From Thermomonas sp. S9 (GTDB lineage: Bacteria > Pseudomonadota > Gammaproteobacteria > Xanthomonadales > Xanthomonadaceae): 64,000 bases of DNA. The stretch's first letter is position 1. Each line of letters begins with the position of its first letter. Positions 51,472-61,597 of the stretch are shown here, in pieces. The notes under the pieces are model-generated. The model was not told the DNA's origin. It was given only the letters and a program-made list of their open reading frames with translations, and did not search any database. Location: NCBI RefSeq assembly GCF_024704365.1, contig NZ_JAJDFY010000001.1, forward strand, positions 2,027,001 to 2,091,000, in the 5' to 3' direction. The position numbers and the translations under genes were made by a program.

Positions 51472-52141
51472 TCAGCCGCGCGCGGCGCGCCAGGCCGACA
51501 GCAGCGCCACCGGCGCGGGGATCGGCGGCCTGCGCCCGGCCGCGATCCGCCGCAGGCGGGCGCGCACCAGCGCGGCGTGGATGCGCTCGGCGCGCGCGCC
51601 GGCGCGCAGCGCAGGCAGGGCGAGCAGGTCCGGGATTGCCGTTCCATCCGCCGGCACCCCGCGCTGCGGCAGCCACAGCCCCCATTCCGCCAGCAGCGCC
51701 TCGGCCATGGCCTCGGCAGAGCGCCGTCCTCGACGTCGAACAGGCGGGCGGACAGCGACGCCAGCGCCGCCGCCAAGGGCGCCAAGCCCTCCAGGGTGGT
51801 GGCGCGGTCGCCCTCCGGCGCCCGCCGCAGGCGCAGCGCCGGGACCGCCGCGGCCAGCGCCACCCAGTCCAACGGCTGTTTCTGCAGCGCCAGCCCCAGC
51901 GGATGCCGGCGCGCGCCGCGCGCCCAGCCGCGCAACTCCTCCTCCCACCAGCCCAGCTTGGCGGCGCCCGGGGTGGGATCGGAACCGCCCCAGGCGGCGT
52001 CGAGCAGCTCCGCGCGCAGCGCCAATGAGCCTGCGCCAGTGGCCGCTGCGCCGATGGCAGAAAGGCTTCGGCGATGCCCCATTCCGGCCAGCGCGCGCGC
52101 CATTTTTCGAGGAAGGCCTCGAGCGCGGCGGCGTCGCTCAC
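51472..52141 (-). CDS. Squalene/phytoene synthase-like protein (two frameshifts)
   Basis: A short (about 223 residues restored) relative of squalene/phytoene synthases. The GTG at 52141 overlaps the gph stop and gives [21 protein letters not shown]. The clearest family segment is AKLGWWEEELRGWARGARRHPL, matching the LAxWRxEL-HP region. The two Asp-rich DxxxD motifs that bind diphosphate are not visible, so it is unlikely to be a working synthase; a helper protein such as the NDUFAF6 type is a possible analogue. The frame breaks near 52025-52037 and 51711-51724, and both look like one missing base. The gene lies inside a five-gene string with ubiquinone and folate functions. Confidence 0.65.
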
Positions 52142-52818
52142 GGCACGACCTGCAGCGGCAGCGGCCAGCGCAGCAAATCGCGCGGAGCCTGCACCAGGAC
52201 GTCGCCGCCCCAGGCCGCCGGATCCTCGCCCGGCACGCGATAGCCCCACAGCGCGACCAGTGCGGGCATCCCCGCCGCGCGCGCGGCCTGGATGTCGCGC
52301 GCGTCGTCGCCGACATAGGCGCAGTCCGCGACCGCCACGCCCAGCGCCTGCGCCGCATGCAGCAGCGGCAGCGGATGCGGCTTGCGCTCGGCCAGGGTGT
52401 CGCCGCCGACCAGCACCGCGCAACGATCTTCCCAGCCCAGCCCCGGCAGCACCTGACGCGCCAGGTATTCGGGCTTGTTGGTGACGATGCCCCAGCGGCT
52501 GCCGGCGGCCTCGATCGCCTCCAGCAGCGCGGGCACGCCGTCGAACAGCCGGCTGTGCCGGCCCAGCTCCTGCGCGTAGGTGTCGAGGAACTCGCGCACC
52601 AGCTCCGCGGGCACCTCGCCGCCGAGTTCCGGGAAGGCCACCGCGCTCATCGCGCGCGAACCCCGGGACACGTGCGGGCGCAACGCCTGAAGCGCCATCG
52701 GCCCCTGCCCGCGCGCGGCACGCATGCGGTTGACGGTGGCCAGCATGTCCGGCGCGCTGTCCAGCAGGGTGCCGTCCAGGTCGAACAGCACCAGCTTCGG
52801 AAACCGTGTCGTACTCAT
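52138..52818 (-). CDS. gph: Phosphoglycolate phosphatase (HAD family)
   Basis: A 226-residue HAD phosphatase that most likely removes phosphate from 2-phosphoglycolate. Motifs: [16 protein letters not shown] (nucleophile and acid Asp), WGIVTNKP (motif II Thr), KPHPLPLL (motif III Lys) and [19 protein letters not shown] (motif IV Asp pair). The cap domain is the Gph type. It overlaps ubiG at its start and the phytoene-synthase-like gene at its end by four bases each. Following ubiG is the common arrangement in gammaproteobacteria. Related N-acetylmuramate 6-phosphate phosphatase (MupP) is an alternative that sequence alone does not exclude. Confidence 0.88.
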   Translation of the reverse strand: MSTTRFPKLVLFDLDGTLLDSAPDMLATVNRMRAARGQGPMALQALRPHVSRGSRAMSAVAFPELGGEVPAELVREFLDTYAQELGRHSRLFDGVPALLEAIEAAGSRWGIVTNKPEYLARQVLPGLGWEDRCAVLVGGDTLAERKPHPLPLLHAAQALGVAVADCAYVGDDARDIQAARAAGMPALVALWGYRVPGEDPAAWGGDVLVQAPRDLLRWPLPLQVVP

Positions 52819-53525
52819 TCCGGCTTGCGCGCGCAGGCGAGGTAATTGACGTCGGTGCGGTGCACGATGCGCGCCGCGTTGCGCCACGGCTCGTACAGCA
52901 GGCCGCTGACATCCTCCAGCACCAGCCCGGCATCGCGCAGCAGGCGCGCCAGTTCCGAGGGCTTGATGAAGTCGCGGTACTGGTGGGTGCCGGTGGGCAG
53001 CAGGCGCGCGATGTATTCCGCGCCGACGATCGCCAGCGCGAATGCGGCCGGCGTGCGGTTCAGGGTGGACAGCAGCAGGCGCCCGCCGGGCTTGAGCAGC
53101 ACCGCGCAGGCGCGCACCACCGAGCCGGGATCCGGCACGTGCTCCAGCATCTCCATGCAGGTCACCGCGTCGAACGTGCCCGGCAGCTCCCCGGCCAGCG
53201 CCTCCACCGTCGCTTGCCGGTAATCGACCTTCACGCCCGATTCCAGCCCGTGCAGGCGCGCGACCTTCAGCAGGGCCGGGGCGAGGTCGATCGCGGTCAC
53301 CCGCGCGCCGGCCGCCGCCAGCGCCTCGCTCAGCAGGCCGCCGCCGCAACCCACGTCCAGCACCGCCGCATCGCGCAGGGTGACGTGCTGCGCCACGTAG
53401 CCCAGCCGCGCGGGGTTCAGCGCGTGCAGCGCCTTCTGCGGGCCGTCCGGGTCCCACCAGCGCTGCGCGAGGGCGTCGAACTTGTCGAGCTCGGCCTGGG
53501 CGAAATTGCCGGACGCGGCGCTCAT
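52815..53525 (-). CDS. ubiG: Ubiquinone biosynthesis O-methyltransferase UbiG
   Basis: UbiG performs both O-methylations in ubiquinone synthesis using S-adenosylmethionine. The 236-residue product begins [29 protein letters not shown], the typical UbiG opening. The SAM site reads [16 protein letters not shown], followed by VTAIDLAP and [10 protein letters not shown]; the end has [11 protein letters not shown] and DVNYLA. The ATG at 53525 overlaps the mtaD stop by four bases, and its own stop overlaps gph. Confidence 0.96.
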   Translation of the reverse strand: MSAASGNFAQAELDKFDALAQRWWDPDGPQKALHALNPARLGYVAQHVTLRDAAVLDVGCGGGLLSEALAAAGARVTAIDLAPALLKVARLHGLESGVKVDYRQATVEALAGELPGTFDAVTCMEMLEHVPDPGSVVRACAVLLKPGGRLLLSTLNRTPAAFALAIVGAEYIARLLPTGTHQYRDFIKPSELARLLRDAGLVLEDVSGLLYEPWRNAARIVHRTDVNYLACARKPE

Positions 53526-54858
53526 GCGCGCACCTCCGCGATGCGGGCCCGCCACTGGCGGGCGTTGGCGACGATGGCATCGACCTCCATATCGACCAGC
53601 ACACGCCCGCGCAGCTTCATCTGACCGGCGATCCACACGTCCGTCACCTGCTGGCGGCCGGCGGCGTACACCAGCTGCGACACCACGTGGTGCAGCGGCT
53701 GGGCCTCAAGCGCGGACAGGTCCACGCAGGCGAGGTCGGCCTCCTTGCCGGGCTCGATCGAACCGATGCGGTCGCCGAACCCCAGCGCCCTGGCGCCGCC
53801 GAGCGTGGCCGCGTGCAGCGCCTCGAACGCCGAGAAGCCGGCGGCGTCGTTGGCCACCGCCTTGCCCAGCAGCGCCGCGGTGCGGGTCTCGCCGAACATG
53901 TCGAGGTCGTTGTTGCTGGCGCAGCCGTCGGTGCCGATGGCCAGGTTCACGCCGGCCGCCAACAGCGCGCAGGCCGGGCAGAAGCCCGAAGCCAGCTTGA
54001 GGTTGGATTCCGGGCAGTGCACCACGCTCACGCCGCGTTCGGCGCACAGGTGAATCTCGGCCTCGGTGAGCTGGGTCATGTGCACCGCGATCAGGCGGTC
54101 GTTCACCAGCCCCAGCCGGTCCAGCCGCGCCAGCGGGCGCTGGCCGTGCAGCTTGATCGAGTCCGCCACTTCCTGCGCGGTCTCGTGGGTGTGCAGGTGC
54201 ACCGGCACGTCGAGCTGGTCGGCCAGCATCCGCACCCGCTCGAAATTGGCGTCGCTGACGGTGTACGGCGCGTGCGGCGCGAACGCAGTGGCAATCAACG
54301 GGTCGCTCCGCCAAAGATCATGCACCTCGATGGCGCGGTCGAAATATTCATCCGCGGTCCTGGCCCAGGCCGTCGGGAAATCGATCACCGGCAGCCCCAC
54401 CCGCGCACGGAAGCCGTGCTTGCGGTACACCGCCGCCTGCACGTCGGGGAAGAAGTAGTTCTCGTTGGCACAGGTGGTGCCGCCGCGCAGCATCTCCGCG
54501 ATCGCCAGCGCCACGCCGTCGGCCACGAACTCGGGGCCGATCACCGCTGCCTCCACCGGCCAGATGTGCTCGCGCAGCCGGGTCATCAGCGGCAGGTCGT
54601 CGGCCACCCCGCGCAGCAGCGTCATCGGGTTGTGGGTGTGGGCGTTGACCAGGCCGGGGATCAGCGCGGCGTCCGGGCGCGGGACGGTCTCCTTCGCGAC
54701 GAAGCGCGCGCGCGCCTCGTCGGTGGGCAGCACCGCCAGGATGCGCCCCCGGAAACGGCGACGGCGTGGCCTTCGAGGACCACGCCGTGCGGGACGACCG
54801 GCACCACCCAGCCGGCTTCGATGAGAAGGTCGCAAGGCTGCGGTGCGGGCTCGGTCAT
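53522..54858 (-). CDS. mtaD: 5-methylthioadenosine/S-adenosylhomocysteine deaminase (frameshifted)
   Basis: An amidohydrolase of the TRZ/ATZ-MtaD group that probably deaminates methylthioadenosine or S-adenosylhomocysteine. Restored length is 445 residues. The metal site residues are in [23 protein letters not shown] and [13 protein letters not shown]. The substrate-side [11 protein letters not shown] also fits. The N-terminal 37 codons ([19 protein letters not shown]) are split from the rest at a five-C run (54746-54750) lacking one base. Placement beside the SAM-using UbiG suggests it clears the SAH product (inference). It starts the mtaD-ubiG-gph string. Confidence 0.88.
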
Positions 54859-54870
54859 GTCGTTCCTTCC

Positions 54871-54912
54871 AAAAACGGCACCCGCCCGCGCCCGGCGCGG
54901 ACGGGTGGGTGC
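54871..54912 (-). terminator. Rho-independent terminator of efp
   Basis: On the minus strand GCACCCACCCG pairs with CGGGCGGGTGC around a GC-rich loop, followed by CGTTTTTGG. It starts two bases after the efp stop codon, a standard intrinsic terminator position. Confidence 0.7.
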
Positions 54913-54913
54913 A

Positions 54914-55480
54914 TCACTTCACGCGCGACACGTACTCGCCGCTGCGGGTATCGACCTTGATCACCTCGTCCTGGCCGACGAACAGCGGCACACGCACCAC
55001 CGCGCCGGTCTCCAGGGTGGCCGGCTTGCCGCCACCGCCGGAGGTGTCGCCACGCACGCCGGGGTCGGTCTCGACGATCTTCAGCTCGACGAAGTTCGGC
55101 GGCGTCACCTGGATCGGGCTGCCGTTGAACAGGGTCACCACGCACAGTTCCTCGCCCTTCAGCCACTTGGCGGCGTCACCGACGCCGGCCTTGTCGGCCT
55201 GCACCTGCTCGAAGGTCTCCTGATTCATGAAGTGCCAGTACTCGCCGTCGCTGTACAGGTACTGCATGTCGGTATCGACCACGTCGGCGGCCTCCACCGA
55301 GTCGGTGGACTTCATGGTGAGTTCCTGCACGCGGCCGGAACGGATCATGCGGTAGCGCACGCGGGTGAAGGCCTGGCCCTTGCCGGGCTTCACGTAATCG
55401 GTTTCGGTGATGATGCAGGGCTCGTTGTTGACGAGGATCTTCTGCCCGGACTTGACATCGTTCATGCCGAGGGAGGCCAT
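54914..55480 (-). CDS. efp: Translation elongation factor P
   Basis: EF-P relieves ribosomes stalled at proline runs. The 188-residue, three-domain product starts after an AAGGAG site. The tip of domain I reads [10 protein letters not shown] with Lys34 at the modified position, the type that receives beta-lysine from EpmA/EpmB rather than the Arg type modified by EarP. Domain III ends GEYVSRVK. The divergent neighbour 92 bases away is epmB, which supports that modification route; epmA is not in this window. A terminator follows. Confidence 0.96.
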   Translation of the reverse strand: MASLGMNDVKSGQKILVNNEPCIITETDYVKPGKGQAFTRVRYRMIRSGRVQELTMKSTDSVEAADVVDTDMQYLYSDGEYWHFMNQETFEQVQADKAGVGDAAKWLKGEELCVVTLFNGSPIQVTPPNFVELKIVETDPGVRGDTSGGGGKPATLETGAVVRVPLFVGQDEVIKVDTRSGEYVSRVK

Positions 55481-55513
55481 GGGTACTCCTTGGGGCCACC
55501 CGGCGCGGGCGGC

Positions 55514-55519
55514 TAAACT
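55514..55519 (+). promoter_or_regulatory. Candidate -10 (TAAACT) for epmB
   Basis: GGCTAAACTGTGGG lies about 54 bases before the epmB ATG in the divergent efp/epmB gap. No clear -35 is visible. Confidence 0.35.
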
Positions 55520-55572
55520 GTGGGTTTTACGAGGGTTCCGGCTGGGCCGGAACGGTGTGCTTGCAGCCCGAC

Positions 55573-56592
55573 ATGATACCCGCAGCCCCCATCCCAATGC
55601 AGCAGCCCCCCGCCCCGCGCTGGCAGATGCTGTGGCGCGAGGCCGTGCGCGACCCGCGCGAGCTGCTCACGCTGCTGGGCCTGGATGCGCTCGCCTCCAG
55701 CCTGTCCGAAGCGGCAGCCAGGCAGTTCCGCTGCGCGTTCCGCGCGGCTTCGTGGCCCGGATGCGCCCCGGCGACCCGCACGACCCGCTGCTGCGCCAGG
55801 TGCTGCCGGTGCTGGACGAGGAGCGCGTGGTGCCCGGCTTCCGACTGGACGCGGTGGGCGATACTGGCGCGCCGCGGCGGCGGCGTCATCCACAAATACA
55901 ACGGCCGCGCCCTGCTGATCGCCACCGGCAGCTGCGCGGTGCACTGCCGCTACTGCTTCCGCCGCCACTACCCATATGCCGGGGACACCGCCGCCGCGGC
56001 CGGCTGGCGCGATGCGGTGGCGCTGGTCGCCGCCGACCCGTCGCTCCACGAGGTCATCCTCTCCGGCGGCGACCCGCTGTCGCTGGCCGACCACAAGCTG
56101 ATGGCGCTGACCGACGCCCTGCGCGCGATCCCGCATATCCGCCGCCTGCGCCTGCACACCCGGCTGCCGGTGGTGCTGCCGGAGCGGGTGGATGCCGGCC
56201 TGCTGGCCTGGCTGGGCGGCCTGCCCTGGCCGGTGGTGGTGGTGCTGCACGCCAACCATGCCAACGAGTTCGACCCGGCGGTGGACGCTGCGCTGGCGCG
56301 CCTGCGCGCAGCCGGAGCCAGCCTGCTCAACCAGGCCGTACTGCTGCGCGGGGTGAACGACGACGTGGAGGCGCTGGCCGAGCTGTGCGAACGCGGCTTC
56401 GCCGCCGGCGTGCTGCCCTATTACCTGCACCAGCTGGACCGGGTGGCCGGCGCGGCCCATTTCGAGGTGGACGATGCCCACGCACTGGCCCTGCACGCGG
56501 CGCTGGCGGCGCGGCTGCCCGGCTACCTGGTGCCGCGCCTGGTGCGCGAAATCGCCGGCCAGCCCGGCAAGACGCCGCTCACCGGGCTTTGA
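55573..56592 (+). CDS. epmB: EF-P beta-lysylation protein EpmB (two compensating frameshifts)
   Basis: EpmB is a radical-SAM 2,3-lysine aminomutase that makes R-beta-lysine for EF-P. The 339-residue product has the cluster motif [15 protein letters not shown], the [15 protein letters not shown] segment, and [13 protein letters not shown]. Codons about 52-98 read in another frame ([31 protein letters not shown]), so one base is missing near 55728 and one is extra near 55862-55872; the two cancel and the overall length is right. A later ATG at 55597 is an alternative start. Divergent from efp, its target. Confidence 0.9.
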   Translation: MIPAAPIPMQQPPAPRWQMLWREAVRDPRELLTLLGLDALASSLSEAAARQFRCAFRAASWPGCAPATRTTRCCARCCRCWTRSAWCPASDWTRWAILARRGGGVIHKYNGRALLIATGSCAVHCRYCFRRHYPYAGDTAAAAGWRDAVALVAADPSLHEVILSGGDPLSLADHKLMALTDALRAIPHIRRLRLHTRLPVVLPERVDAGLLAWLGGLPWPVVVVLHANHANEFDPAVDAALARLRAAGASLLNQAVLLRGVNDDVEALAELCERGFAAGVLPYYLHQLDRVAGAAHFEVDDAHALALHAALAARLPGYLVPRLVREIAGQPGKTPLTGL

Positions 56593-56617
56593 CCGGCATC
56601 ACGTTCGTGGGTACGGT
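56589..56617 (+). promoter_or_regulatory. Candidate promoter of fimX
   Basis: TTGACC (56589-56594) and TACGGT (56612-56617) are 17 bases apart, 43 bases before the fimX ATG. The -35 overlaps the stop codon of epmB. A TAGCCT at 56617-56622 is an alternative -10. Confidence 0.4.
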
Positions 56618-56659
56618 AGCCTGCTATCTATCCCCCGACACGATGGCACCGGAACACCC

Positions 56660-58744
56660 ATGGCGATTGGCAAGGACACCGCACTGCGCTTGATGCTCGT
56701 GGCCGACCTGGTGAACGAGGCCGAGGCCATGGTCAGCCGCCTGCGCAACGCCGGCACCGCGGTGCGCCCGCTGCGCCCGGAGTCGCTGGACGAACTGCTG
56801 GCGATGCTGGCGCAGCAGCCGGTGGACATGGTGCTGGCCGACTACGCCTCGGCCCTGCTGCCGTTCGAGCAAGTGGCCAAGGCGGTGGCCGGCGGCGGCC
56901 GCGACGTGCCGCTGCTGGCGGTGCTGGACGGGATCAACGACGACATCCTCGAACAGGTGCAGACGCTGGGCGCACACGCAGTGGCACTGCGCGACCGCCC
57001 GCAGCAGTTCCTGAAAGCGGTGCATGCCGAATGGGAGGCGCTGGAATCTCGCCGGTCGCAGCGCCGGCTGGAAGCGCAGATGCGCGAGACCCAGCGCCGC
57101 TGCGACATGCTGATCGACTCCTCGCGCGAGCCGATCGCCTATATCCACGAAGGCATGCACATCCGCGCCAACCAGGCCTATCTGGAAATGTTCGGCTATG
57201 ACTCCTTCGAGGACATCGAGGGCATGTCGCTGCTGGACCTGGTGGCGCCGCAGGACGTGCCCGAGTTCAAGGCCCTGCTCAAGCGCCTGTCCAAGGGCGA
57301 GGAAGCGCCGCCGCGCTACGAGCTGACCGCGCGCGATGCCGAGGGCCAGGACTTCCCGGCGGTGATGGAGTTCAGCCCGGCGCAGTACCAGGGCGAGGCC
57401 TGCCTGCAGGTGATCTTCCGCCACCAGGCCAGCGAGGTGGACCCGGAGCTGGCGCGCCAGGTGGAAGAGCTCAAGCAGCGCGACCCGGCCACCGGCCTGC
57501 TCAACCGCCCCACCTTCCTCGGCCTGCTGGATGCCGCGGTGGCCGAGGCCGCCGCCAGCGGCGCCGCGCACGGCCTGCTGCTGGTGGAACCCGACCATTA
57601 CATGCAACTGCTCGACGTGATCGGGCTGGATGCCGCCGACGACCTGATGGCCGCATTGGGCCAGCGCCTGACCCAGGCCGCGCCGGAGGCGCTGGTGGCC
57701 CGCTTCGGCGAGCATCAGCTGGCGGTGCTGGCGCGCAACAGCGACTACCACGCCACCAGCGCGCTGGCCGAACGCCTGCGCGCGGGCATCGCGGACGCGG
57801 TGCTGGCGGTCGGCAACAATTCGCTCAACGCCACCGCCAGCTTCGGCGGGGTGCAGATCGGCGAGAAGATCGCCAGCACCAGCCAGGTGCTGGCCAAGGC
57901 CACCCACCACCTGGCCGCCGCGGTCGGCGTCGGCGGCAACCGGGTGGAACTGTACGACCCCAGCGCGTTGGACCGCGCCGAGCAGGAACGGATCGCCGCG
58001 TGGGTGGAGCGCATCCGCGGTGCGCTCGCCGGGGACGGTTTCCAGCTCGGCTTCCAGCCCGTCGTCTCGCTGCAGGGCGAGAACGAGGAGGCCTACGAGA
58101 TGTTCCTGCGCCTGCTCGGCAGCGACGGCGTGCCGGTGGAGACCGACACCTTCCTGCCGATCGCCGAGGAGCACGGCCTGCTGGGCGAGATCGACCGCTG
58201 GGCGGTGGCGCGCGCGATCACCGTGATCGGCGAGCGCCTGCGCGCCGGCAAGCGCACCAGCCTGCTGCTGTCGGTCTCGCAGGAAGCGGTGCTGGACCCG
58301 GCGATGCCGGGCTTCATCCACGAGCAGCTGGCGCAGGCCGGGGTGCCGGGCGAGCTGCTGATACTGGCGGTGCCCGAGACCAAGGTGTTCGTGAACCTCA
58401 ACGGGGCGCAGGCGTTCGCCAAGGCGCTGTCCGCCTCCGGCGTGTACCTGGCGCTGGAGCGTTTCGGCGCCGGCCTCAACTCGCTGCAGATCCTGCAGCA
58501 CGTCAATCCGGCCCTGCTCAAGATCGACCCGCAGTTCATGGAGGACCTGGCCAGAAATGGCGCCTCCCAGGCCAAGCTGCGCGAGATCGCGCTCAAGGCG
58601 CGCGAGCACGGTATCCGCACCATCGCCCCGCAGGTGCAGGACGCCGCCAGCATGACCCTGCTGTTCTCCACCGGGATCAGCTATGTGCAGGGTGATTTCC
58701 TGGCCCCGGTCGGGCGCGAGATGAACTACGACTTCAGCGCCTGA
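56660..58744 (+). CDS. fimX: FimX-like c-di-GMP effector (REC-PAS-GGDEF-EAL)
   Basis: FimX controls type IV pilus assembly and twitching through c-di-GMP and a PilZ protein. The 694-residue product has a receiver-like domain (1-130) with no clear phospho-Asp set (VLADYAS), a PAS domain (about 145-265; PIAYIHEGMHIRANQAYLEM), a GGDEF domain (about 275-430) whose active site reads ARFGEHQLAVL, and an EAL domain (about 440-690) reading EMFLRLL with TKVFVNLN in place of catalytic residues. Both enzymes are thus degenerate, leaving c-di-GMP binding, as in Xanthomonas and Pseudomonas FimX. It follows epmB by 67 bases and ends in a terminator. Confidence 0.9.
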   Translation: MAIGKDTALRLMLVADLVNEAEAMVSRLRNAGTAVRPLRPESLDELLAMLAQQPVDMVLADYASALLPFEQVAKAVAGGGRDVPLLAVLDGINDDILEQVQTLGAHAVALRDRPQQFLKAVHAEWEALESRRSQRRLEAQMRETQRRCDMLIDSSREPIAYIHEGMHIRANQAYLEMFGYDSFEDIEGMSLLDLVAPQDVPEFKALLKRLSKGEEAPPRYELTARDAEGQDFPAVMEFSPAQYQGEACLQVIFRHQASEVDPELARQVEELKQRDPATGLLNRPTFLGLLDAAVAEAAASGAAHGLLLVEPDHYMQLLDVIGLDAADDLMAALGQRLTQAAPEALVARFGEHQLAVLARNSDYHATSALAERLRAGIADAVLAVGNNSLNATASFGGVQIGEKIASTSQVLAKATHHLAAAVGVGGNRVELYDPSALDRAEQERIAAWVERIRGALAGDGFQLGFQPVVSLQGENEEAYEMFLRLLGSDGVPVETDTFLPIAEEHGLLGEIDRWAVARAITVIGERLRAGKRTSLLLSVSQEAVLDPAMPGFIHEQLAQAGVPGELLILAVPETKVFVNLNGAQAFAKALSASGVYLALERFGAGLNSLQILQHVNPALLKIDPQFMEDLARNGASQAKLREIALKAREHGIRTIAPQVQDAASMTLLFSTGISYVQGDFLAPVGREMNYDFSA

Positions 58745-58795
58745 GGCCGGGCCACACTCGCCCCGGGCCGCATCGCCCCCGCATGACGCAAACGC

Positions 58796-58821
58796 GAACG
58801 CCCGCCGGAAGGCGGGCGTTC
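58796..58821. terminator. Bidirectional terminator between fimX and htpX
   Basis: GAACGCCCGCC-GGAA-GGCGGGCGTTC is a perfect 11-pair stem in the 111-base gap between two genes ending toward each other; TTGCGT follows on the plus strand. Confidence 0.7.
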
Positions 58822-58855
58822 TTGCGTGGGCTGTACGGCGGCGCCGACCGCGCGA

Positions 58856-59754
58856 TCAGGCAGTCAGCCCCTCGCGCAGGGCCTCCGGCGCGGCATTGCG
58901 CAGCGCGGCGATGCGCTCCTCCAGCGGCGGGTGGCTCATCAGCAGGCGCTGCAGGCCGCTGCCGACCCCGCCGCTGATGCCGAACGCCGCGACCTGCTTG
59001 GGCAGGGTGCTGGCGCCGTGCATCTGCGCCAGCCGCTCCAGCGCGGCGATCATCTTGCCGCGCCCGGCCAGGGCGGCGCCGCCGGCATCGGCGCGGAACT
59101 CGCGGTAGCGCGAGAACCACATCGCGATCATCGAGGCGAACAGGCCGAACACCAGCTCCAGCACGAACACGATGATGTAGTAGCCAAAGCCGGGACCGTC
59201 GCTACTGCGGTTGCCGCTGATCGCGCCGTCCACCACCCGCCCGACCACGCGTGCCAGCACGATCACGAAGGTGTTCAGCACGCCCTGCAGCAGGGCCATG
59301 GTGACCATGTCGCCGTTGGCGACGTGGCGACCTCGTGGCCCAGCACCGCCTCCGCTTCGTCGCGGTTCATCGCCCGCAGCAGGCCGGTGGAGACCGCCAC
59401 CAGCGCGTTGTTGCGGTTGGCGCCGGTGGCGAAGGCGTTGATCTCGGGAGCGTCGTAGATGGCGACCTCGGGCATGCCGATGCCGGCCTGCTGGGCCTGC
59501 CGGCGCACGGTGGCCAGCAGCCACTGCTCGGCCTCGTTGCGGGGTTGCTCGATCACCTGCGCGCCGGTGGCGCGCTTGGCCACCCACTTCGACATCAGCA
59601 GCGAGATGATCGAACCGCCGAAGCCGAACAGCGCGGCCATCACCACCAGCCCGCCGAACTGCTGCGGATTCACGCCGAGGATGGACATCACGATGCTGAC
59701 CAGCAGCAGCACCGCAAGGTTGGTGGCCAGGAACAGGAACATGCGCTTGAACAT
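58856..59754 (-). CDS. htpX: Membrane zinc metallopeptidase HtpX (frameshifted)
   Basis: HtpX is an inner-membrane M48 protease that degrades damaged membrane proteins, often under CpxR or heat control. Restored length is 299 residues. Two N-terminal membrane segments ([37 protein letters not shown]) precede [16 protein letters not shown] and the zinc motif. The frame breaks within that motif near 59326, where one base is missing; adding it gives [21 protein letters not shown] with HEVAH intact. Two more membrane segments and [15 protein letters not shown] (third zinc ligand Glu) follow. Separate monocistronic gene. Confidence 0.93.
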
Positions 59755-59793
59755 GGGTCGACTCCTGCGCGCCCGACGCGCGCGTGTTTGCGG

Positions 59794-59799
59794 TAGTGT
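59794..59799 (+). promoter_or_regulatory. Candidate -10 (TAGTGT) for gluQ
   Basis: CGGTAGTGTGGCC lies about 41 bases before the gluQ ATG in the 85-base divergent gap with htpX. It has the TAxxxT form common in this window; no -35 is evident. Confidence 0.3.
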
Positions 59800-59839
59800 G
59801 GCCCATCGTCGCGGATTTCAATCCGGCATCCTGAACGCC

Positions 59840-60760
59840 ATGTTCAACTTTCCCGCCCGCGCGCCCATCCGCGGCCGCTTCGCGCCCTCGCCCACCGGCC
59901 CGCTGCACGCCGGATCGCTGCTGGCGGCGCTGGGAAGCTGGCTGTTCGCGCGCCACGCCGGCGGGCAATGGCAGGTGCGGATCGAGGACCTCGATCCGCC
60001 GCGCGAGCTGCCCGGCGCGGCGCAGGCGCAGCTGGCCACCCTGGCCGCGTTCGGCCTGCATCCCGATGGCGAGGTGGCCTTCCAGAGCCGGCGCGGCGCG
60101 CTGTACCAGGCCGCGCTGGAGCGCCTGCTGGCGGCCGGGCTGGCATTCGAATGCCACTGCAGCCGCCGCGCGCTGGCCGCGGCCGGCGGCATCCACCGCC
60201 GCTGCGTGGTCGGCCGTCCGCGCCCCGATCCCGCGATCCGGCTGCGGGTGGAAGACGGCTGCACGATCGCCTTCGAGGATGCCGTGCACGGGCACATCGC
60301 GCAGCGGGTGGACCGCGACGTCGGCGATTTCGTCCTGCGCCGCAGCGACGGCCTGTGGGCCTACCAGCTGGCGGTGGTGGTGGACGATGCCGCGCAGGGC
60401 ATCACCCAGGTGGTGCGCGGCGCCGACCTGCTCGACTCCACCCCGCGCCAGATCCTGCTGCAGCGGGCGCTGGGCCTGGCCACCCCGGCCTATGCGCACC
60501 TGCCGCTGGTGCTGGATGCGGACGGACGCAAGCTGTCGAAATCGGAGGGCGCCCTGGCGGCGGCCGAAGACGACCCGCTGCCGCTCCTTGCCCGGCTGTG
60601 GCGGATGCTCGGGCAGGCCCCGCTGGCGCCGGCCGGGATGCGCGGGCCGGAGGAGTTCCTGCAGGCCGCGCGGCAGGCATTCCGGCCGGAGCGGGTGCCG
60701 CGCCGGCTGCCGGCGCTGGCTCCTGCGGCGCACAACGCAAATGCCATCCAACACGCCTAG
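59840..60760 (+). CDS. gluQ: Glutamyl-Q tRNA(Asp) synthetase
   Basis: GluQRS attaches glutamate to the queuosine base of tRNA-Asp. The 306-residue product is a GluRS catalytic core without an anticodon-binding domain. It has [21 protein letters not shown] (HAGS is the HIGH motif), [12 protein letters not shown], the zinc ligands in [10 protein letters not shown] and HRRCV, and [10 protein letters not shown] (the KMSKS motif). This truncated architecture, together with the Cys spacing, separates it from GltX. The start fits the usual opening. Confidence 0.93.
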   Translation: MFNFPARAPIRGRFAPSPTGPLHAGSLLAALGSWLFARHAGGQWQVRIEDLDPPRELPGAAQAQLATLAAFGLHPDGEVAFQSRRGALYQAALERLLAAGLAFECHCSRRALAAAGGIHRRCVVGRPRPDPAIRLRVEDGCTIAFEDAVHGHIAQRVDRDVGDFVLRRSDGLWAYQLAVVVDDAAQGITQVVRGADLLDSTPRQILLQRALGLATPAYAHLPLVLDADGRKLSKSEGALAAAEDDPLPLLARLWRMLGQAPLAPAGMRGPEEFLQAARQAFRPERVPRRLPALAPAAHNANAIQHA

Positions 60761-60763
60761 AAT
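60758..60763 (+). promoter_or_regulatory. Candidate -10 (TAGAAT) for the acetoacetyl-CoA reductase gene
   Basis: CGCCTAGAATCGAC overlaps the gluQ stop codon and lies 46 bases before the next ATG. It is the best match in the window to the CCTAGAATCG type of -10. No strong -35 is visible. Confidence 0.4.
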
Positions 60764-60808
60764 CGACCCCACCCTTCCATCCGCATTCGCACTCGCAAGG
60801 AGCACGGC

Positions 60809-61549
60809 ATGACGTCCAGGGTTGCATTGGTCACCGGTGGCACCGGCGGCATCGGCACCGCCATCGTGAAGCGGCTGGCCGCGATGGGGCACCGCGTGGC
60901 CACCAACTACCGCAACGAGGAAAAGGCGCGCGCCTGGCAGCAGAAGATGCACGACGCGGGCTGCGAGGTGTTCATCGCCCGCGGCGACGTCACTTCGCCG
61001 GAGGAAGCGGCGGCGATGGTGCGCGAAGTCGAGCAGGCGCTGGGGCCGATCGACATCCTGGTCAACAACGCCGGCATCACCCGCGACGGCACCTTCCACC
61101 GGATGAAGGCCGACCAGTGGATGGAGGTGATCAACACCAACCTCAATTCCTGTTTCAACGTCACCCGCCCGGTGATCGAGGGCATGCGCGAGCGCAAGTG
61201 GGGCCGGATCATCCAGATCAGCTCGATCAACGGCCTGAAGGGCCAGTACGGCCAGGCCAACTACGCGGCGTCCAAGGCCGGCATGCACGGCTTCACCATC
61301 TCGCTGGCGCGCGAAAACGCCCGCAACGGCATCACCGTGAACACCATCTCGCCCGGCTACATCGCCACCGACATGGTGATGGCCGTGCCGGAGGAGGTGC
61401 GCGCCAAGATCATCGCCGACATCCCCACCGGCCGCCTCGGCACCCCGGAGGAAATCGCCCACGGCGTGGCCTTCCTGGTGGACGAGCAGGCCGGCTGGAT
61501 CACCGGCTCCAATCTCGACATCAACGGCGGTCACCACATGGGCTGGTAA
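60809..61549 (+). CDS. phbB: Acetoacetyl-CoA reductase (PhaB-like SDR)
   Basis: A 246-residue short-chain dehydrogenase, most like PhaB, which reduces acetoacetyl-CoA to 3-hydroxybutyryl-CoA with NADPH. Seen: nucleotide site VTGGTGGIGTAI, DILVNNAGITRDGTFHRM (the RDxxFxxM stretch is typical of PhaB), catalytic Ser in IQISSINGLKGQYGQ, and YAASKAGMHGF with Tyr and Lys. The tail LDINGGHHMGW is also typical of PhaB. An AAGGAG site lies before the ATG. No phaA or phaC gene is close, so it may serve another pathway; FabG is the main alternative. Confidence 0.88.
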   Translation: MTSRVALVTGGTGGIGTAIVKRLAAMGHRVATNYRNEEKARAWQQKMHDAGCEVFIARGDVTSPEEAAAMVREVEQALGPIDILVNNAGITRDGTFHRMKADQWMEVINTNLNSCFNVTRPVIEGMRERKWGRIIQISSINGLKGQYGQANYAASKAGMHGFTISLARENARNGITVNTISPGYIATDMVMAVPEEVRAKIIADIPTGRLGTPEEIAHGVAFLVDEQAGWITGSNLDINGGHHMGW

Positions 61550-61597
61550 GGTTCTCGGCGCCCACCGCCCGTTTCCCCATCCTAAGAAGGAGGCTGC

